A DNA stretch of 23,943 nt from a virus (IMGVR_UViG_3300046167_000165:1-23943), one strand, 5' to 3'; numbered from the stretch's first letter, positions 14,607-22,049 are shown. Translations and numbers: made by a program. The notes: generated by a model from the letters alone, not told the origin.

Positions 14607-15133
14607 TTCTTTTGCTTTTTTGCTTTCTCTCTCGCGGCCTTTCTTATCTGAAAATCATATTTCTTTTTCATAGCCGTTAACGCTGCGCCTCGCGTGTTTG
14701 CTATTGATCGCGCAAATAAACCTTTTTGTTTGTTGCCTCCAAACTTTTGGTCACCGCCCTCGACTATGTTGGCAAACCATCCATCGGCGTCTTTCGGTGC
14801 ACGCCTACCTACACGCGGCCCAACCCAAAAGGTACTGAAACGCTTGTCAATCTGCCAAACCTTTATTGATCGGCGCAGCGTACCCGTTTTAATATCTAAG
14901 CGCCTTGCCCTTTGCCCCTGCGTATTCGGATTACCTCGCGAGCGTCCTGTATGTTCCCTATCATTTCCTTTTTGTATAGGTTGCCAACGCTTCGATGAAT
15001 CCGTGTTTGCACCTTCGGATCGCTTACCTGTTTGCGCAGCTGCTCGAATTGCTTTCAGTAGCGGCTTTATGTCTGCGCCGATTCCTTCAAAGCCTACGCC
15101 GCTACCTTTGGCCTCAAGTGATCCCTGTGCCAT
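14603..15133 (-). CDS. HK97 gp10-like head-tail / tail completion protein
   Basis: 176 residues. The GTLRRSIKVWQ segment and the later FWVGPRVGRRAPKDADGWFA, with NIVEGG after it, are typical of the HK97 gp10-like family: the substrate strand, then the 'v.vGp' strand and '.a.w..f.E.Gt'. N- and C-terminal parts are strongly basic (KAAREKAKKQKK at the end). It is longer than the usual 120-150 residues because of a polar insert around residues 38-75 (SEGANTDSSKRW, REHTGRSRGNPNTQG). It lies between head-closure and tail-terminator genes, as expected, and overlaps both (31 bases and 4 bases). Confidence 0.75.
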   Translation of the reverse strand: MAQGSLEAKGSGVGFEGIGADIKPLLKAIRAAAQTGKRSEGANTDSSKRWQPIQKGNDREHTGRSRGNPNTQGQRARRLDIKTGTLRRSIKVWQIDKRFSTFWVGPRVGRRAPKDADGWFANIVEGGDQKFGGNKQKGLFARSIANTRGAALTAMKKKYDFQIRKAAREKAKKQKK

Positions 15134-15464
15134 GTGTTCCAGTTATTTCGCACAGTAAGATAAGCTGATCATTACGCCCAACTTCCTCAATGCCTTGTAT
15201 GGTGTACGTGTTGCTGTTGTAGATAACGCGGTCCGCTGGATTGATTGCCCGCGTGTCCGTGCTGCTGCGGATCTTAAAACGTAGCCGCTGCACTGGTGTA
15301 TCCTGATCGCCTGTTATCTTCTCGGCCATGCCTTCGCCTGCCTTCATCAGTTCAGCCCAAACCGTGACCAGCGTGGACCATGACGGCACGCGCTCGCCGT
15401 ACGCGTTGGCGCTGGTGGTGTAGCTCTGCACCTCTATTCGTCTGTCGCTCTGTCCTATCCTCAT
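15114..15464 (-). CDS. Head-closure / head-tail adaptor protein
   Basis: 116 residues of the phage head-tail joining family (SPP1 gp16-like): begins MRIGQSDRRIEVQSYTTSAN, then GERVPSWSTLVTVWAELMKA, RLRFKIRSSTDTRAINPADR and YTIQGIEEVGRNDQLILLCE. This is the usual run of strands with 'G....v.w..l..vwA.v' and 'y.I.gi.e...r...l.l.c'. It closes the portal vertex after packaging and gives the docking face for the tail. The start overlaps the connector gene stop by 4 bases and the end overlaps the gp10-like gene by 20 bases. Confidence 0.85.
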   Translation of the reverse strand: MRIGQSDRRIEVQSYTTSANAYGERVPSWSTLVTVWAELMKAGEGMAEKITGDQDTPVQRLRFKIRSSTDTRAINPADRVIYNSNTYTIQGIEEVGRNDQLILLCEITGTHGTGIT

Positions 15465-15682
15465 ACTGAAGTAATAACGCGGTAAGGGTTAAGTATAGCA
15501 TACAGGCCGAGCGGTAAGGTGGTAGCAATTGTACCCGCTACAACTGGCTGGCGCTGCTCGTATAGGTGCGCCACCATCCAACGGATCGCGGTAATGAAAG
15601 GCTTTGGTATATCGGCCTCGGCATATCCTACATTCATGTTAACCTGCACCGCGTTGAATGTGTCGTCATATAGATCGGGCAC
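15461..15682 (-). CDS. Head-tail connector (gp6-like), C-terminal part after a frameshift
   Basis: This frame holds 73 residues from its first GTG (MPDLYDDTFNAVQVNMNVGY...). It shows the C-terminal half of the gp6-like connector: a strand, a 'GYaeadIPkPf..AIrwmvahlYeqRqpv' helix and the closing PYRVITSV. It is not an independent gene: the frame continues upstream without a stop (...KWWADIKTKAARITFDSV) to the end of the 98-aa N-terminal part. The joined protein spans 15461-16028 and would have ~188 residues, the usual family size. The change of frame lies within CTAGCCGACAGC, around 15734-15742; removing one base there (for example one G of gg at 15741-15742 on the plus strand) restores one frame. 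Confidence 0.75.
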   Translation of the reverse strand: MPDLYDDTFNAVQVNMNVGYAEADIPKPFITAIRWMVAHLYEQRQPVVAGTIATTLPLGLYAILNPYRVITSV

Positions 15683-15731
15683 GCTGTCGAATGTGATCCG
15701 CGCGGCCTTGGTTTTTATGTCGGCCCACCAT

Positions 15732-16028
15732 TTAGCTGTCGGCTAGCGTCTGCGTGCTGTTCGCTGTGTCCGTGTACTGCACTGAGGTGATGGAATTGAC
15801 TGGACCGATAGGCAGGCGCACGTTATAAAAAAAGTCTATGTATCCAACGGCGTCAACATCACCGAGGCGCGTGTTACAATAGTCCTCAACCCACGCAATG
15901 GATGCATCGCGGTAGGCTTCTATTAGTGTATCCTCGTCTGTGTGATCAACTCTCAAATGCTCTTTGAGTTGTGCCACGGTTATAATGCTGTCAAGGTCGG
16001 GCGTGCCTGTTATTTCTACGGTCATCAT
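15732..16028 (-). CDS. Head-tail connector (gp6-like), N-terminal part
   Basis: 98 residues ending at a premature TAA (15732). The opening (SIITVAQLKEHLRVDHTDED) and the helix with YRDASIAWVEDYCNTRLG, then PIGPVNSITSVQYTD, are the standard N-terminal half of the gp6-like/DNA-packaging connector family, which forms the ring under the portal. The rest of the protein is found directly downstream in another frame (see 15461-15682). Its first two codons are both ATG (16028 and 16025). It is the first gene after the capsid terminator. Confidence 0.82.
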   Translation of the reverse strand: MMTVEITGTPDLDSIITVAQLKEHLRVDHTDEDTLIEAYRDASIAWVEDYCNTRLGDVDAVGYIDFFYNVRLPIGPVNSITSVQYTDTANSTQTLADS

Positions 16029-16045
16029 ATGGCTAAAATACGGAC

Positions 16046-16074
16046 AAAAAAAAGAGGGGCCGAAGCCCCCCTTT
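16046..16074 (-). terminator. Intrinsic terminator with UUCG loop after the capsid gene
   Basis: Minus strand AAAGGGGGGC-TTCG-GCCCCTC followed by eight T residues: a G+C-rich stem capped by the very stable C(UUCG)G tetraloop, then a T run at 16053-16046. It lies 28 bases after the capsid stop and 17 bases before the connector start. It should end or attenuate transcripts from the terminase-portal-capsid block, leaving capsid mRNA more abundant than downstream messages. Confidence 0.9.
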
Positions 16075-16101
16075 CACCAAACTATGCTACCAACCAAAAA
16101 A

Positions 16102-18309
16102 TCAATCAGGAGCTTGATTGCTGAGCTTAGTTGCTCGGCTCAATGCGCCGCCTTGTCGGATACCAAAGTCAAAGAAACGGTTAACGTGCAATGCAATCTG
16201 TGCCGTTGACGCGTTTGAGTATTGGTCAATCAAGATGTCGATGCCGCCAAAGTAAGCCAAGATGCCGCCCTGTTGGAAGTTTCCATAAATCATATTTCCG
16301 CCAACTGTTGAACCTCCCGCAGCTGCGTCAAGTGTTGAGTTGACCAAGTATGGAGTTGCTACGCCACGGTACATATTAAACAGGCCATTTTCCCAAACTG
16401 CATTCACATTAGCAACCTGAGCCAATGTTTTTGAGAATTCGTAAGCTCTTGGACTCATAACATACGCAGCACCTGCAAGGTTTCCACCAGCTGCAAGAAC
16501 AGCGGCCTCCATTTCGTTGGCAACCGCTTGCGTCAAAATTAAATCAGCTGAGTTGACGACATCAACATCAGTCGATGCCATAATAGCGTCAAAAGCGTAG
16601 TCGTCTACATAAGCGTTCATGGCTGCTGCCAACTCGTTAGCAATAAGCGCATCCACCTCTGCACCGCCCTGCAAAATCAATTGCTTGCTGTACTTGGTAT
16701 TAGCTGCAACTCGCTGCGGCGTCAAAGTAACGTCATCCATCTCCAAGCCTGAACCTGCATCGCCTGAAACTTCTGTTTCGTCTGTTCCAACTGCTTTGTT
16801 GCTTACACGTGGAAACTGCAAGTTACCTGTGGCGTTTCGAATTACTGTTGTGCCGAGTCCTTCCAATACGGTAGGGGCGCGCAGTGCTTCGATTGCAGCA
16901 GGTACAACAGTTGGAACGAATCCTGAACCGTCGCCGCTTCCTGCTTGGAAGTCGTCAGCAGCTCCAGCACGCAAAGCCACTGAAGGAATTGCAATCTGTC
17001 CAGCCATCTGTAGTCCTTGGCTTCGTGCCTCCTTGCTTGCCTCACTTGCCCACTCTGCTTCTGCACCTTCCAAGTTTCGGCCGTTTGCAACGGCAGCTAC
17101 TGCACGGCTCAAGCTGAAAGAACTATTAACGCGCTCAACTTCGCGTTGCTCGGATGCGCCAGCTGTTCCGCTCTGCGCCATTCGTGCAACCATGTCCTGC
17201 TCACGTGTTTTGTGCTTGATTTTGACGTCAAGGTCTTGCATCAAGCTGTCAAGCTTATCGCATCGCTCCTGCTCTGCTTCTGTCATAACGCGGCCCTCGC
17301 TGTCCGCCTTTTGGCCGATTGCAACAAACTCTTCATAGTTTGCATTGCGCTGGCCTTTCAAATCGTTTAAAGTCATCTTAGTAATGTTTTGCGTAAAGTT
17401 ACGCGGTTCTGTTTTTATCGTTTCAGGTTCTGCGCGCTTCTCCTCTACGGGTTCGGCTGCTACCTGTTCTTCTTTTAATTCCTCCACTTCCTGCGCCGCC
17501 TCTGCCATGTTTCGCGCGTAGACTGATGCCGTCGGGCTGGCTGGGTATGTAACCGCCGACGTGTCTAATAATTTGCCCACCTTGGTAATTGTTCGCGTGC
17601 TGCGGTCCTCGCTCCACGTATCCGAGTCAATTGTAAAAGCGAACGAGCTTTGTGTAATATCGCCGCGCTTGATAAGCTTGTAAAGATCGCGCCCGTCCTG
17701 CGTGTCGGCAAGTGCTGCACGATACTTTAAACCTTGGTCGTCTACGCTAAGTTCTAACGTGCCGTTCGTAGTTCGTGCCAATGGTGCGCCTGTGTGATTC
17801 AGTAAAAACCTTACATCGTCCTGCATTACGTCATCGAATGCGCCACGTGCTACGGTTTCTTTGAAGTATCCTAAATCATACTCCACATCAAAATTGCTCG
17901 CGTAGCCTTCGACTACCAAAGCATCATCGCCAGCGGCCCGCACTTCTGCCGTGCGTAATTCTACGCTGTCGCCGTATTGGCTGCGCAGTTCTTCCGTGCG
18001 CTTGTCTTCTTCTTCTTTCATTGCTTTAACTTTTGATTCACTCCAATTCAAAGCGGTATCACCGCCCCAAAGTAAATAACTAATTGTGCCGCACGCTTCT
18101 GTATCGTCGGGCTTGTAATATGTTCGGGCGCGGCTCAGAAAGCTGTACATCCTTTTGGTGCGTGCCTCGCTGATTGCTTCTTTGTTTGATAAGATCCGCG
18201 CGGTCTCTTTGCCTACCGCCGTCGCGCATTTTCCGCCTACCTCTTCATTGAGACGCAGGCCGCGCTTCGCGTTGTTTGTCATCGCCTCGGGGTACTTACT
18301 AAACGCCAT
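16102..18309 (-). CDS. Fused prohead protease - major capsid protein (HK97 fold)
   Basis: 735 residues in one frame, three parts. Residues 1-95 form an extra domain (NAKRGLRLNEEVGGKCATAV, EARTKRMYSFLSRARTYY, then GTISYLLWGGDTALNW), a block I recall from other phage structural proteins, function unknown. Residues 118-265 are an S78-type prohead protease: EGYASNF, catalytic His172 in FLLNHTGAP, Ser222 in TQSSFAF. A charged Glu/Lys linker (270-310) leads to the HK97 capsid part: delta-like helices (MTLNDLKGQRN from Met312), then TTVIRNATGNLQFPR and a C-terminal domain ending near RFFDFGIRQGG. An ATG for Met312 at 17376, preceded by an A-rich stretch, could also start capsid protein alone (424 residues, normal size). 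The protease start overlaps the portal end by 11 bases. Confidence 0.92.
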   Translation of the reverse strand: MAFSKYPEAMTNNAKRGLRLNEEVGGKCATAVGKETARILSNKEAISEARTKRMYSFLSRARTYYKPDDTEACGTISYLLWGGDTALNWSESKVKAMKEEEDKRTEELRSQYGDSVELRTAEVRAAGDDALVVEGYASNFDVEYDLGYFKETVARGAFDDVMQDDVRFLLNHTGAPLARTTNGTLELSVDDQGLKYRAALADTQDGRDLYKLIKRGDITQSSFAFTIDSDTWSEDRSTRTITKVGKLLDTSAVTYPASPTASVYARNMAEAAQEVEELKEEQVAAEPVEEKRAEPETIKTEPRNFTQNITKMTLNDLKGQRNANYEEFVAIGQKADSEGRVMTEAEQERCDKLDSLMQDLDVKIKHKTREQDMVARMAQSGTAGASEQREVERVNSSFSLSRAVAAVANGRNLEGAEAEWASEASKEARSQGLQMAGQIAIPSVALRAGAADDFQAGSGDGSGFVPTVVPAAIEALRAPTVLEGLGTTVIRNATGNLQFPRVSNKAVGTDETEVSGDAGSGLEMDDVTLTPQRVAANTKYSKQLILQGGAEVDALIANELAAAMNAYVDDYAFDAIMASTDVDVVNSADLILTQAVANEMEAAVLAAGGNLAGAAYVMSPRAYEFSKTLAQVANVNAVWENGLFNMYRGVATPYLVNSTLDAAAGGSTVGGNMIYGNFQQGGILAYFGGIDILIDQYSNASTAQIALHVNRFFDFGIRQGGALSRATKLSNQAPD

Positions 18310-18844
18310 CGCTCGAAACTTTATCGGAATACGCGCCTAGCTTATCCAGTGCGATTTGATTAACCTGCACCGTGTGCGTGTCGCCTCCGTCCGTTGGGTT
18401 CATATCTTCCTTGCCCCTGACTTCGTTAATACTTAGCACGCCGTTGTTTAGCATCTTAGTATAAAAGTCTGCGCGGCTTTGCATATCGCCTCGGTACAAA
18501 TCGTTGAGGTTAAACTTGCTGTATATCTGTGGGCGCTCACGTGACTGGATTAGCTTTCTGTCTATCTCCTGCTCGATGCGCTTGGCCCAAGGTGCAATCG
18601 TGTGCCGTGCAAATTGTAGGTTTTGCTGTTCAACATTGTTGTATGTTGTTTGGCTTTCTAGCTGTACCAACGTAGGCGGCACGCTAAAAATGCGGCATAT
18701 CTCTTCAGCCTGAAATTTGCGCGTTTCAATGAACTGCGCTTCGTCGGGGCTGATGCTTATACGCGAATACTTAAAGCCAAACGGTAGCAACTTAGTGCCT
18801 GCTTGCTGTGCGGCCTTGTTCCAACTGCCTTGGATTATATCCAT
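18299..18844 (-). CDS. Portal protein, C-terminal part after a frameshift
   Basis: Carries the C-terminal half of an HK97-type portal: SWNKAAQQAGTKLLPFGFKY, ETRKFQAEEICRIFSVPPTL, then NNVEQQNLQFARHTIAPWAK, all standard stem/wing/clip blocks of the family. The listed start (MDIIQGSW) is an internal Met, not a real start. In the intact protein the sequence continues from the 233-aa part as ...LKK-EQMDIIQGSW. One extra base at 18850-18851 (GG for G on the minus strand, in AAAGGAGC) separates the two. Joined length is 397 residues, normal for this family. Confidence 0.85.
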   Translation of the reverse strand: MDIIQGSWNKAAQQAGTKLLPFGFKYSRISISPDEAQFIETRKFQAEEICRIFSVPPTLVQLESQTTYNNVEQQNLQFARHTIAPWAKRIEQEIDRKLIQSRERPQIYSKFNLNDLYRGDMQSRADFYTKMLNNGVLSINEVRGKEDMNPTDGGDTHTVQVNQIALDKLGAYSDKVSSDGV

Positions 18845-19493
18845 CTGCTCCTTTCTTCAAAGGCTGATCGCTGGATAGTATCCCCGTCATTTGCCCGCCG
18901 CTGCCAAAGTATTCAGCGCCAAAGTCCTCGGCGCTTTTGGCTAGTCCTAAATTCTCACGGTGCAAGCGTATCGGTGACTTTCTTTGTAGGTTGCAAATCT
19001 CCAGCATATTCTCAGGCTGAACAATGCCCACATTGCGCACGCTGTAAACTATCTGCCCGTTGACGTTTTTGCGGTCTACGTCGTATATGTCCAAACAAAC
19101 AAGGCTAGTAACATAGCCACGTCCGTCGCGCTCAATCAGTGCATAGCCAACGCCGTTAATGACTGCATTACTTATAACGGTCTCCCAAAAGTCAAACGCC
19201 GTTTGATATTCGTTAGGCTTGTATTTTATAACGTCATAGGCTGGATGCACATTCGCGGGTTCTATCTCGCGGCCTGTGCGCTCATATACCTCAAGATCTA
19301 AACTCGCCAAAGTGCTGGCGATCTTATAGACGCAGGCGTAAACCGTCGAGATTGTAAGCGCGGTATTCTCGTTGATATTCGCACCGCTTACCGTAGTGCC
19401 GTAAATACCTAAGTCGTTCGCCAAGGTCTGAGAATCGTACTTGCCTACGCGATACCTCAAAAGCGCGTTTAATCTGTCGCGAAGTGTTGCCAT
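18792..19493 (-). CDS. Portal protein, N-terminal part (frame broken)
   Basis: The first ~213 residues belong to an HK97-type portal: ENTALTISTVYACVYKIAST, LASLDLEVYERTGRE, ...KPNEYQTAFDFWETVISNAV..., and the LVCLDIYDVDRKNV region. The tail of this frame (after LSSDQPLKK: GADGYNPRQLEQGRTASRH) is out-of-frame readthrough caused by the one-base insertion at 18850-18851. The portal is the dodecameric channel for DNA entry and the docking site of the terminase. The start ATG 19493 lies 15 bases after the terminase stop. Confidence 0.85.
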   Translation of the reverse strand: MATLRDRLNALLRYRVGKYDSQTLANDLGIYGTTVSGANINENTALTISTVYACVYKIASTLASLDLEVYERTGREIEPANVHPAYDVIKYKPNEYQTAFDFWETVISNAVINGVGYALIERDGRGYVTSLVCLDIYDVDRKNVNGQIVYSVRNVGIVQPENMLEICNLQRKSPIRLHRENLGLAKSAEDFGAEYFGSGGQMTGILSSDQPLKKGADGYNPRQLEQGRTASRH

Positions 19494-19508
19494 ATGGCTT
19501 GCAATTTA

Positions 19509-19793
19509 CTACAATGATATTATATCGAAATTCTGTTCAAGCTCCTGCGGCGTCTTCATGTGTTCGCCTATGCCCATAACCATGGCCACAATCGGATCAA
19601 TCTTACCGCCGCTCTTTTGTTTGTCGGCTTTTATGTTGCCAGCTGGGTCCATTTTTAGATCGACATTACCAAGCGCCCAACGTAGTACAGGGTCGCCATC
19701 ATGCCACACCTTGGCCGTTCGTACTAAAACCTCCAGTTGTTTGGTAGGTGACGACATTGACACAAAGCCCTGACCGAATGGCGTCAAGGGCAC
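19509..19793 (-). CDS. Terminase large subunit, C-terminal nuclease fragment
   Basis: The open piece after the last frame break, 94 residues (MPLTPFGQGFVSMSSPTKQL...). It shows the last part of the terminase nuclease: 'ls.ptk.le.lv...kvwHdGdPvlrWalgNv', then GNIKADKQKSGGKIDPIVAM with the final catalytic aspartate. The Met shown is an internal codon. The true preceding frame supplies ...FDRYNSTQIAIDLVDDG. Confidence 0.8.
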   Translation of the reverse strand: MPLTPFGQGFVSMSSPTKQLEVLVRTAKVWHDGDPVLRWALGNVDLKMDPAGNIKADKQKSGGKIDPIVAMVMGIGEHMKTPQELEQNFDIISL

Positions 19794-20091
19794 GCCGTCG
19801 TCAACCTAAGTCAATCGCGATCTGTGTGCTGTTGTATCTGTCGAAAGCAATCTTTTCTATTTGATACTTATGCATCAGGCTGCTGCCGTCTACCTCCTGA
19901 CCGTCAGGCCGATTCATGACGCCACTGACTAGCCTACGAATCGCTGCGTAGTCTGTTACGTTGCCATCTGTCACGTGAAAGTTTGGAGATCTAAAAACGT
20001 GCGGTAGATATGCGACGGCTCGCGGTCCAGTATATTGTCAATTGTATCGCTGGGCATAAAGTAATGGCCGCGCACGTGGTAGCCTTCGCCG

Positions 20092-20955
20092 TCAGGGTAC
20101 ACCATAACCAGCGCCGTCATATCCGAAACGCTTGCAAGGTCCTAGCCCGCCCCAACAGATCCGCCCCGTCAAATCCTCCTGCCGTTCGTTAGCGCTCCAT
20201 ATTTCATCCTGTATCCAAGTCTTTGAGGCGGTCACCCATTTGTTTAGGTGCTTGGTTTTAAATTCTACTTCGCGCGATCCGCCTAGGTTAATGGCTTGCT
20301 GTAACTGTGACTCCAATAGCTGCGGGCGTAGCGCCACGCCCAACGATGGGTTCGCCTTTATCCATGTGCTGGAGTCCGTCCAGTCGTCATCTTCGTCCAG
20401 CTCATAGATCAACGCAAATTGTGCATCATCGTGCTTCACCCCGTCGAGTATTTCCTTGCACGTCTTTTGCATTTCGTAGCATGGAGATTCACGGTTAAAG
20501 CCTGCCGTGGTGATTGTAAGGTGTAACGGGTTACGCCGCGCCTGCATACCTGATCGTAAGACGTTCGCCACGCCATCGGTAGGGTGCGCGTGGTATTCGT
20601 CAATCCCTGCAAAGTGTATATTGAGGCCGTCGAGTGTGTCGCGTTCGCTACTTAGGTACGTGCATCGCGCTGAGAGCGTCGGCGCTTTAATGTCGTGCTT
20701 CCCTGCTCTAAGGTGTTTACGGAGCGGCGGCGAGATTGAAACCATCCTTTGCGCTTCGTCGAATCCGATCTTTGCTTGGTCTTTCTTAGTTGCTGCAAAA
20801 TAAACCTCAGCAGCTTTTTCCTGATCAAAGAAAAGAGCAGCGAGCGCACAGCCCGCCATAAGTGTCGTCTTACCATTCTTCCTAGCAACCGTAATATAAG
20901 CATAGTTAAAGCGTCTTGTGCCGTCCTCACGAAACCACCCGTAAAGATTCCACAA
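20092..20955 (-). CDS. Terminase large subunit, ATPase fragment
   Basis: The longest intact piece, 287 residues, beginning at a TTG that is really an internal Leu codon (FILWNLYGW). It holds the whole ATPase: Walker A VARKNGKTT (residues about 23-31), a coupling segment (FAATKKDQAKIGFDEA), Walker B and catalytic Glu in IHFAGIDEYHAHPTDG, and the ITTAGFNRESPCYEM motif III region. The last 18 residues (after CWGGL) are out of frame; the corrected frame there gives DLASVSDMTALVMVYPDGEG, the start of the nuclease domain. Confidence 0.88.
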   Translation of the reverse strand: MWNLYGWFREDGTRRFNYAYITVARKNGKTTLMAGCALAALFFDQEKAAEVYFAATKKDQAKIGFDEAQRMVSISPPLRKHLRAGKHDIKAPTLSARCTYLSSERDTLDGLNIHFAGIDEYHAHPTDGVANVLRSGMQARRNPLHLTITTAGFNRESPCYEMQKTCKEILDGVKHDDAQFALIYELDEDDDWTDSSTWIKANPSLGVALRPQLLESQLQQAINLGGSREVEFKTKHLNKWVTASKTWIQDEIWSANERQEDLTGRICWGGLGPCKRFGYDGAGYGVP

Positions 20956-21195
20956 TATAAACTGTTGCCATGGAAGTGGATCAAACGGCTTGCCGTCCCA
21001 TTCGCCTACCGTGTGCCTGATTGCCCTTTGAAAAAATGTAATGTAAGCCTGTGCAGGTCTTTGGCTTAAACTCTAGACCCCGCTCCTCTGCTGTGTCGAG
21101 ATCCGGTGAGGTATCGTTGGCACGCCTTGGCTACATATTTGGCCGCTGGTATTTTGCCCGTAACTACGTCAAGAGCGTAATTGTGCCCAACGCTG

Positions 21196-21559
21196 TCAAG
21201 CATCTTTGAATGTTAAGAGCTGCTCAAGTTCATCGTCCATTTCAACCTCGACTTCAATGCGCTTACGTGCGGCTGGTGTCATGCCTAATTCCTTTGAGCA
21301 CCACCAAATACTTTGATCGTGACTCAACTAACATCTGATGCTCTGGCCTGTGCTTCGTCATCGTGCCGCCGTCCCTGTTTTTAAATTCGTAGGTATATCC
21401 TTTTTCGTCAATCAGGCTTTGAAGTTCGCGCACCTCAACTGCTAAACAAGCGGCCATTGTCAACAGGTCTTCATCTAGTTCGCCGATGTGTCGAGCGCTG
21501 CGCAGTGCGTTCTTTATCCGCTTGTATTCAAGCTTCTGCGTGTCTGTAAGTACGTCCAT
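21196..21559 (-). CDS. Terminase small subunit (P27-like), frame broken near its end
   Basis: Starts at ATG 21559 (MDVLTDTQKLEYKRIKNALR); the longer upstream frame is non-coding. The helical body and the 'Y.fknrdGgtm.khrPehq....' region identify the P27-type small terminase. As written the frame reaches a stop at 21263 after 98 residues. An extra G at 21291-21292 (AAAGGAATT) causes this; without it the protein continues LKELGMTPAARKRIEVEVEM to a stop at 21196, 120 residues, with the LGMTPAAR motif normally found at the family's C-terminus. It recognises viral DNA for packaging. The corrected stop overlaps the large-subunit ATG by 8 bases, which independently supports the correction. Confidence 0.85.
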
Positions 21560-21562
21560 GCT

Positions 21563-21570
21563 CAAAGGTA
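21563..21570 (-). promoter_or_regulatory. Candidate -7 element of a late promoter, leaderless arrangement
   Basis: Minus strand TACCTTTG matches the Bacteroidota -7 consensus TAnnTTTG and ends 3 bases before the terminase small-subunit ATG. Transcription would begin at or near the A of that ATG, giving a leaderless mRNA. The -33 region at the correct distance is only T-rich, with no TTTG, so a phage activator or a weak promoter is possible. Confidence 0.4.
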
Positions 21571-21657
21571 GCGCCAAAACGCAAAGAAAAAAATGAAATA
21601 ATTCGCCATGGATACTACGGCGATGCAGGCGCTTTTTGCTCAGGTTTTTGCGGGGGG

Positions 21658-21939
21658 CTACCCCTCGTGCGCTTCTCGCCCTGACTTGGAGGCATGGCAG
21701 GGTGTGCAAAGGCTTTGCCAGTTGCTTACATCGAAGAACTCAGCACCCTGCCGCACAGGCACAACGTGATCTACCACGTTGGCAGGTCCGCCGCACCCAG
21801 TGCATTCGGGGTTAGTCTTTAGGAATGCCAGCCGACTCTTACGCCATGCGTTGGTCCAGTATCTGCGATCTTGTGGCGTGTCTCGCTTACGTCCTTTGCG
21901 CCTCGGATCGGGCGTCTGCTTACGTGGTATCGTAGGCAT
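21658..21939 (-). CDS. HNH endonuclease adjacent to terminase
   Basis: 93 residues. A zinc-ribbon HNH motif is visible: CTGCG (Cys46, Cys49), VVDHVVPVRQG with Asp57-His58, the NWQSLCTPCH segment (Asn73, Cys78, Cys81, His82) and a basic N-terminus (TPDPRRKGRKRD). Small HNH proteins encoded next to the terminase are required for specific cos cleavage in HK97-like phages (established for that group), so this one likely works with TerL. Its ATG overlaps the stop of the tiny gene upstream as TAATG. A gap of 98 bases separates it from TerS. Confidence 0.88.
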   Translation of the reverse strand: MPTIPRKQTPDPRRKGRKRDTPQDRRYWTNAWRKSRLAFLKTNPECTGCGGPANVVDHVVPVRQGAEFFDVSNWQSLCTPCHASKSGREAHEG

Positions 21940-22049
21940 TACTGATAGTAATAACCGTGGTGCTTGGTCAGGTGGTAAATTTCATGGCTGATACGCTTGA
22001 ACCTTTCCCATCTTGATCCATAGTTTAACGCTTTGATATTGCTCACCAT
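21939..22049 (-). CDS. Tiny basic protein, 36 aa, coupled to the HNH gene
   Basis: ATG 22049 to TAA 21939, 36 residues (MVSNIKALNYGSRWERFKRI... ending HHGYYYQ). GTG at 22055 or TTG at 22064 could extend it by a few residues; the same frame further upstream lies inside NinG and is not believed. It fills the gap between NinG (stop 22090) and the HNH gene, and its TAA overlaps the HNH ATG (TAATG). It is basic and rich in Tyr and His, with no recognised family. Evidence is position and coupling, so confidence is moderate. Confidence 0.5.
   Translation of the reverse strand: MVSNIKALNYGSRWERFKRISHEIYHLTKHHGYYYQ

Larger units (their letters stand above)
19509..21203 (-). pseudogene. Terminase large subunit (HK97 type), whole gene with five one-base frame breaks
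   Basis: The gene runs from ATG 21203 (MLDSVGHNYALDVVTGKIPA, overlapping the small-subunit stop by 8 bases) to the stop at 19509, with net +3 bases over a 563-residue protein. Breaks on the minus strand: CCGGATC (21103-21104, extra G); an extra A in CCAAAGACC (21060-21062) or TTTAAGCC (near 21068); CTAGGACC (20141-20142, extra G); TTTTTAGATCTCC (near 19988-19992, one base missing); TTAGGTTGACG (19805-19806, extra G). Correcting them gives one continuous terminase: helical N-terminus, Walker A (VARKNGKTT), Walker B (IHFAGIDEYHAH), and a nuclease with aspartates in GGLDLAS, AFDRYNS and GGKIDPIVA. It pumps DNA into the prohead and cuts concatemers. Either sequence error or true decay; as written it is not translatable. 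Confidence 0.85.

Noticed and set aside
16619-17338. 239-codon plus-strand ORF opposite the capsid gene
   Set aside because: Antisense to a confident capsid sequence; composition dominated by Ser, Ala and Cys, no domain.
20652-20984. 110-codon minus-strand ORF within the large terminase
   Set aside because: Out of frame with the ATPase motifs and without recognisable features.
19509-21203. Stop-codon recoding or intron splitting as explanation for the split terminase
   Set aside because: The pieces are joined by one-base shifts with no bases left over for an intron, and the interruptions are frame changes, not in-frame stops.
21560-21709. N-terminal extension of the small terminase to 21709
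   Set aside because: The added residues cover the HNH end and the intergenic gap and have no terminase-like character; ATG 21559 gives the normal start.
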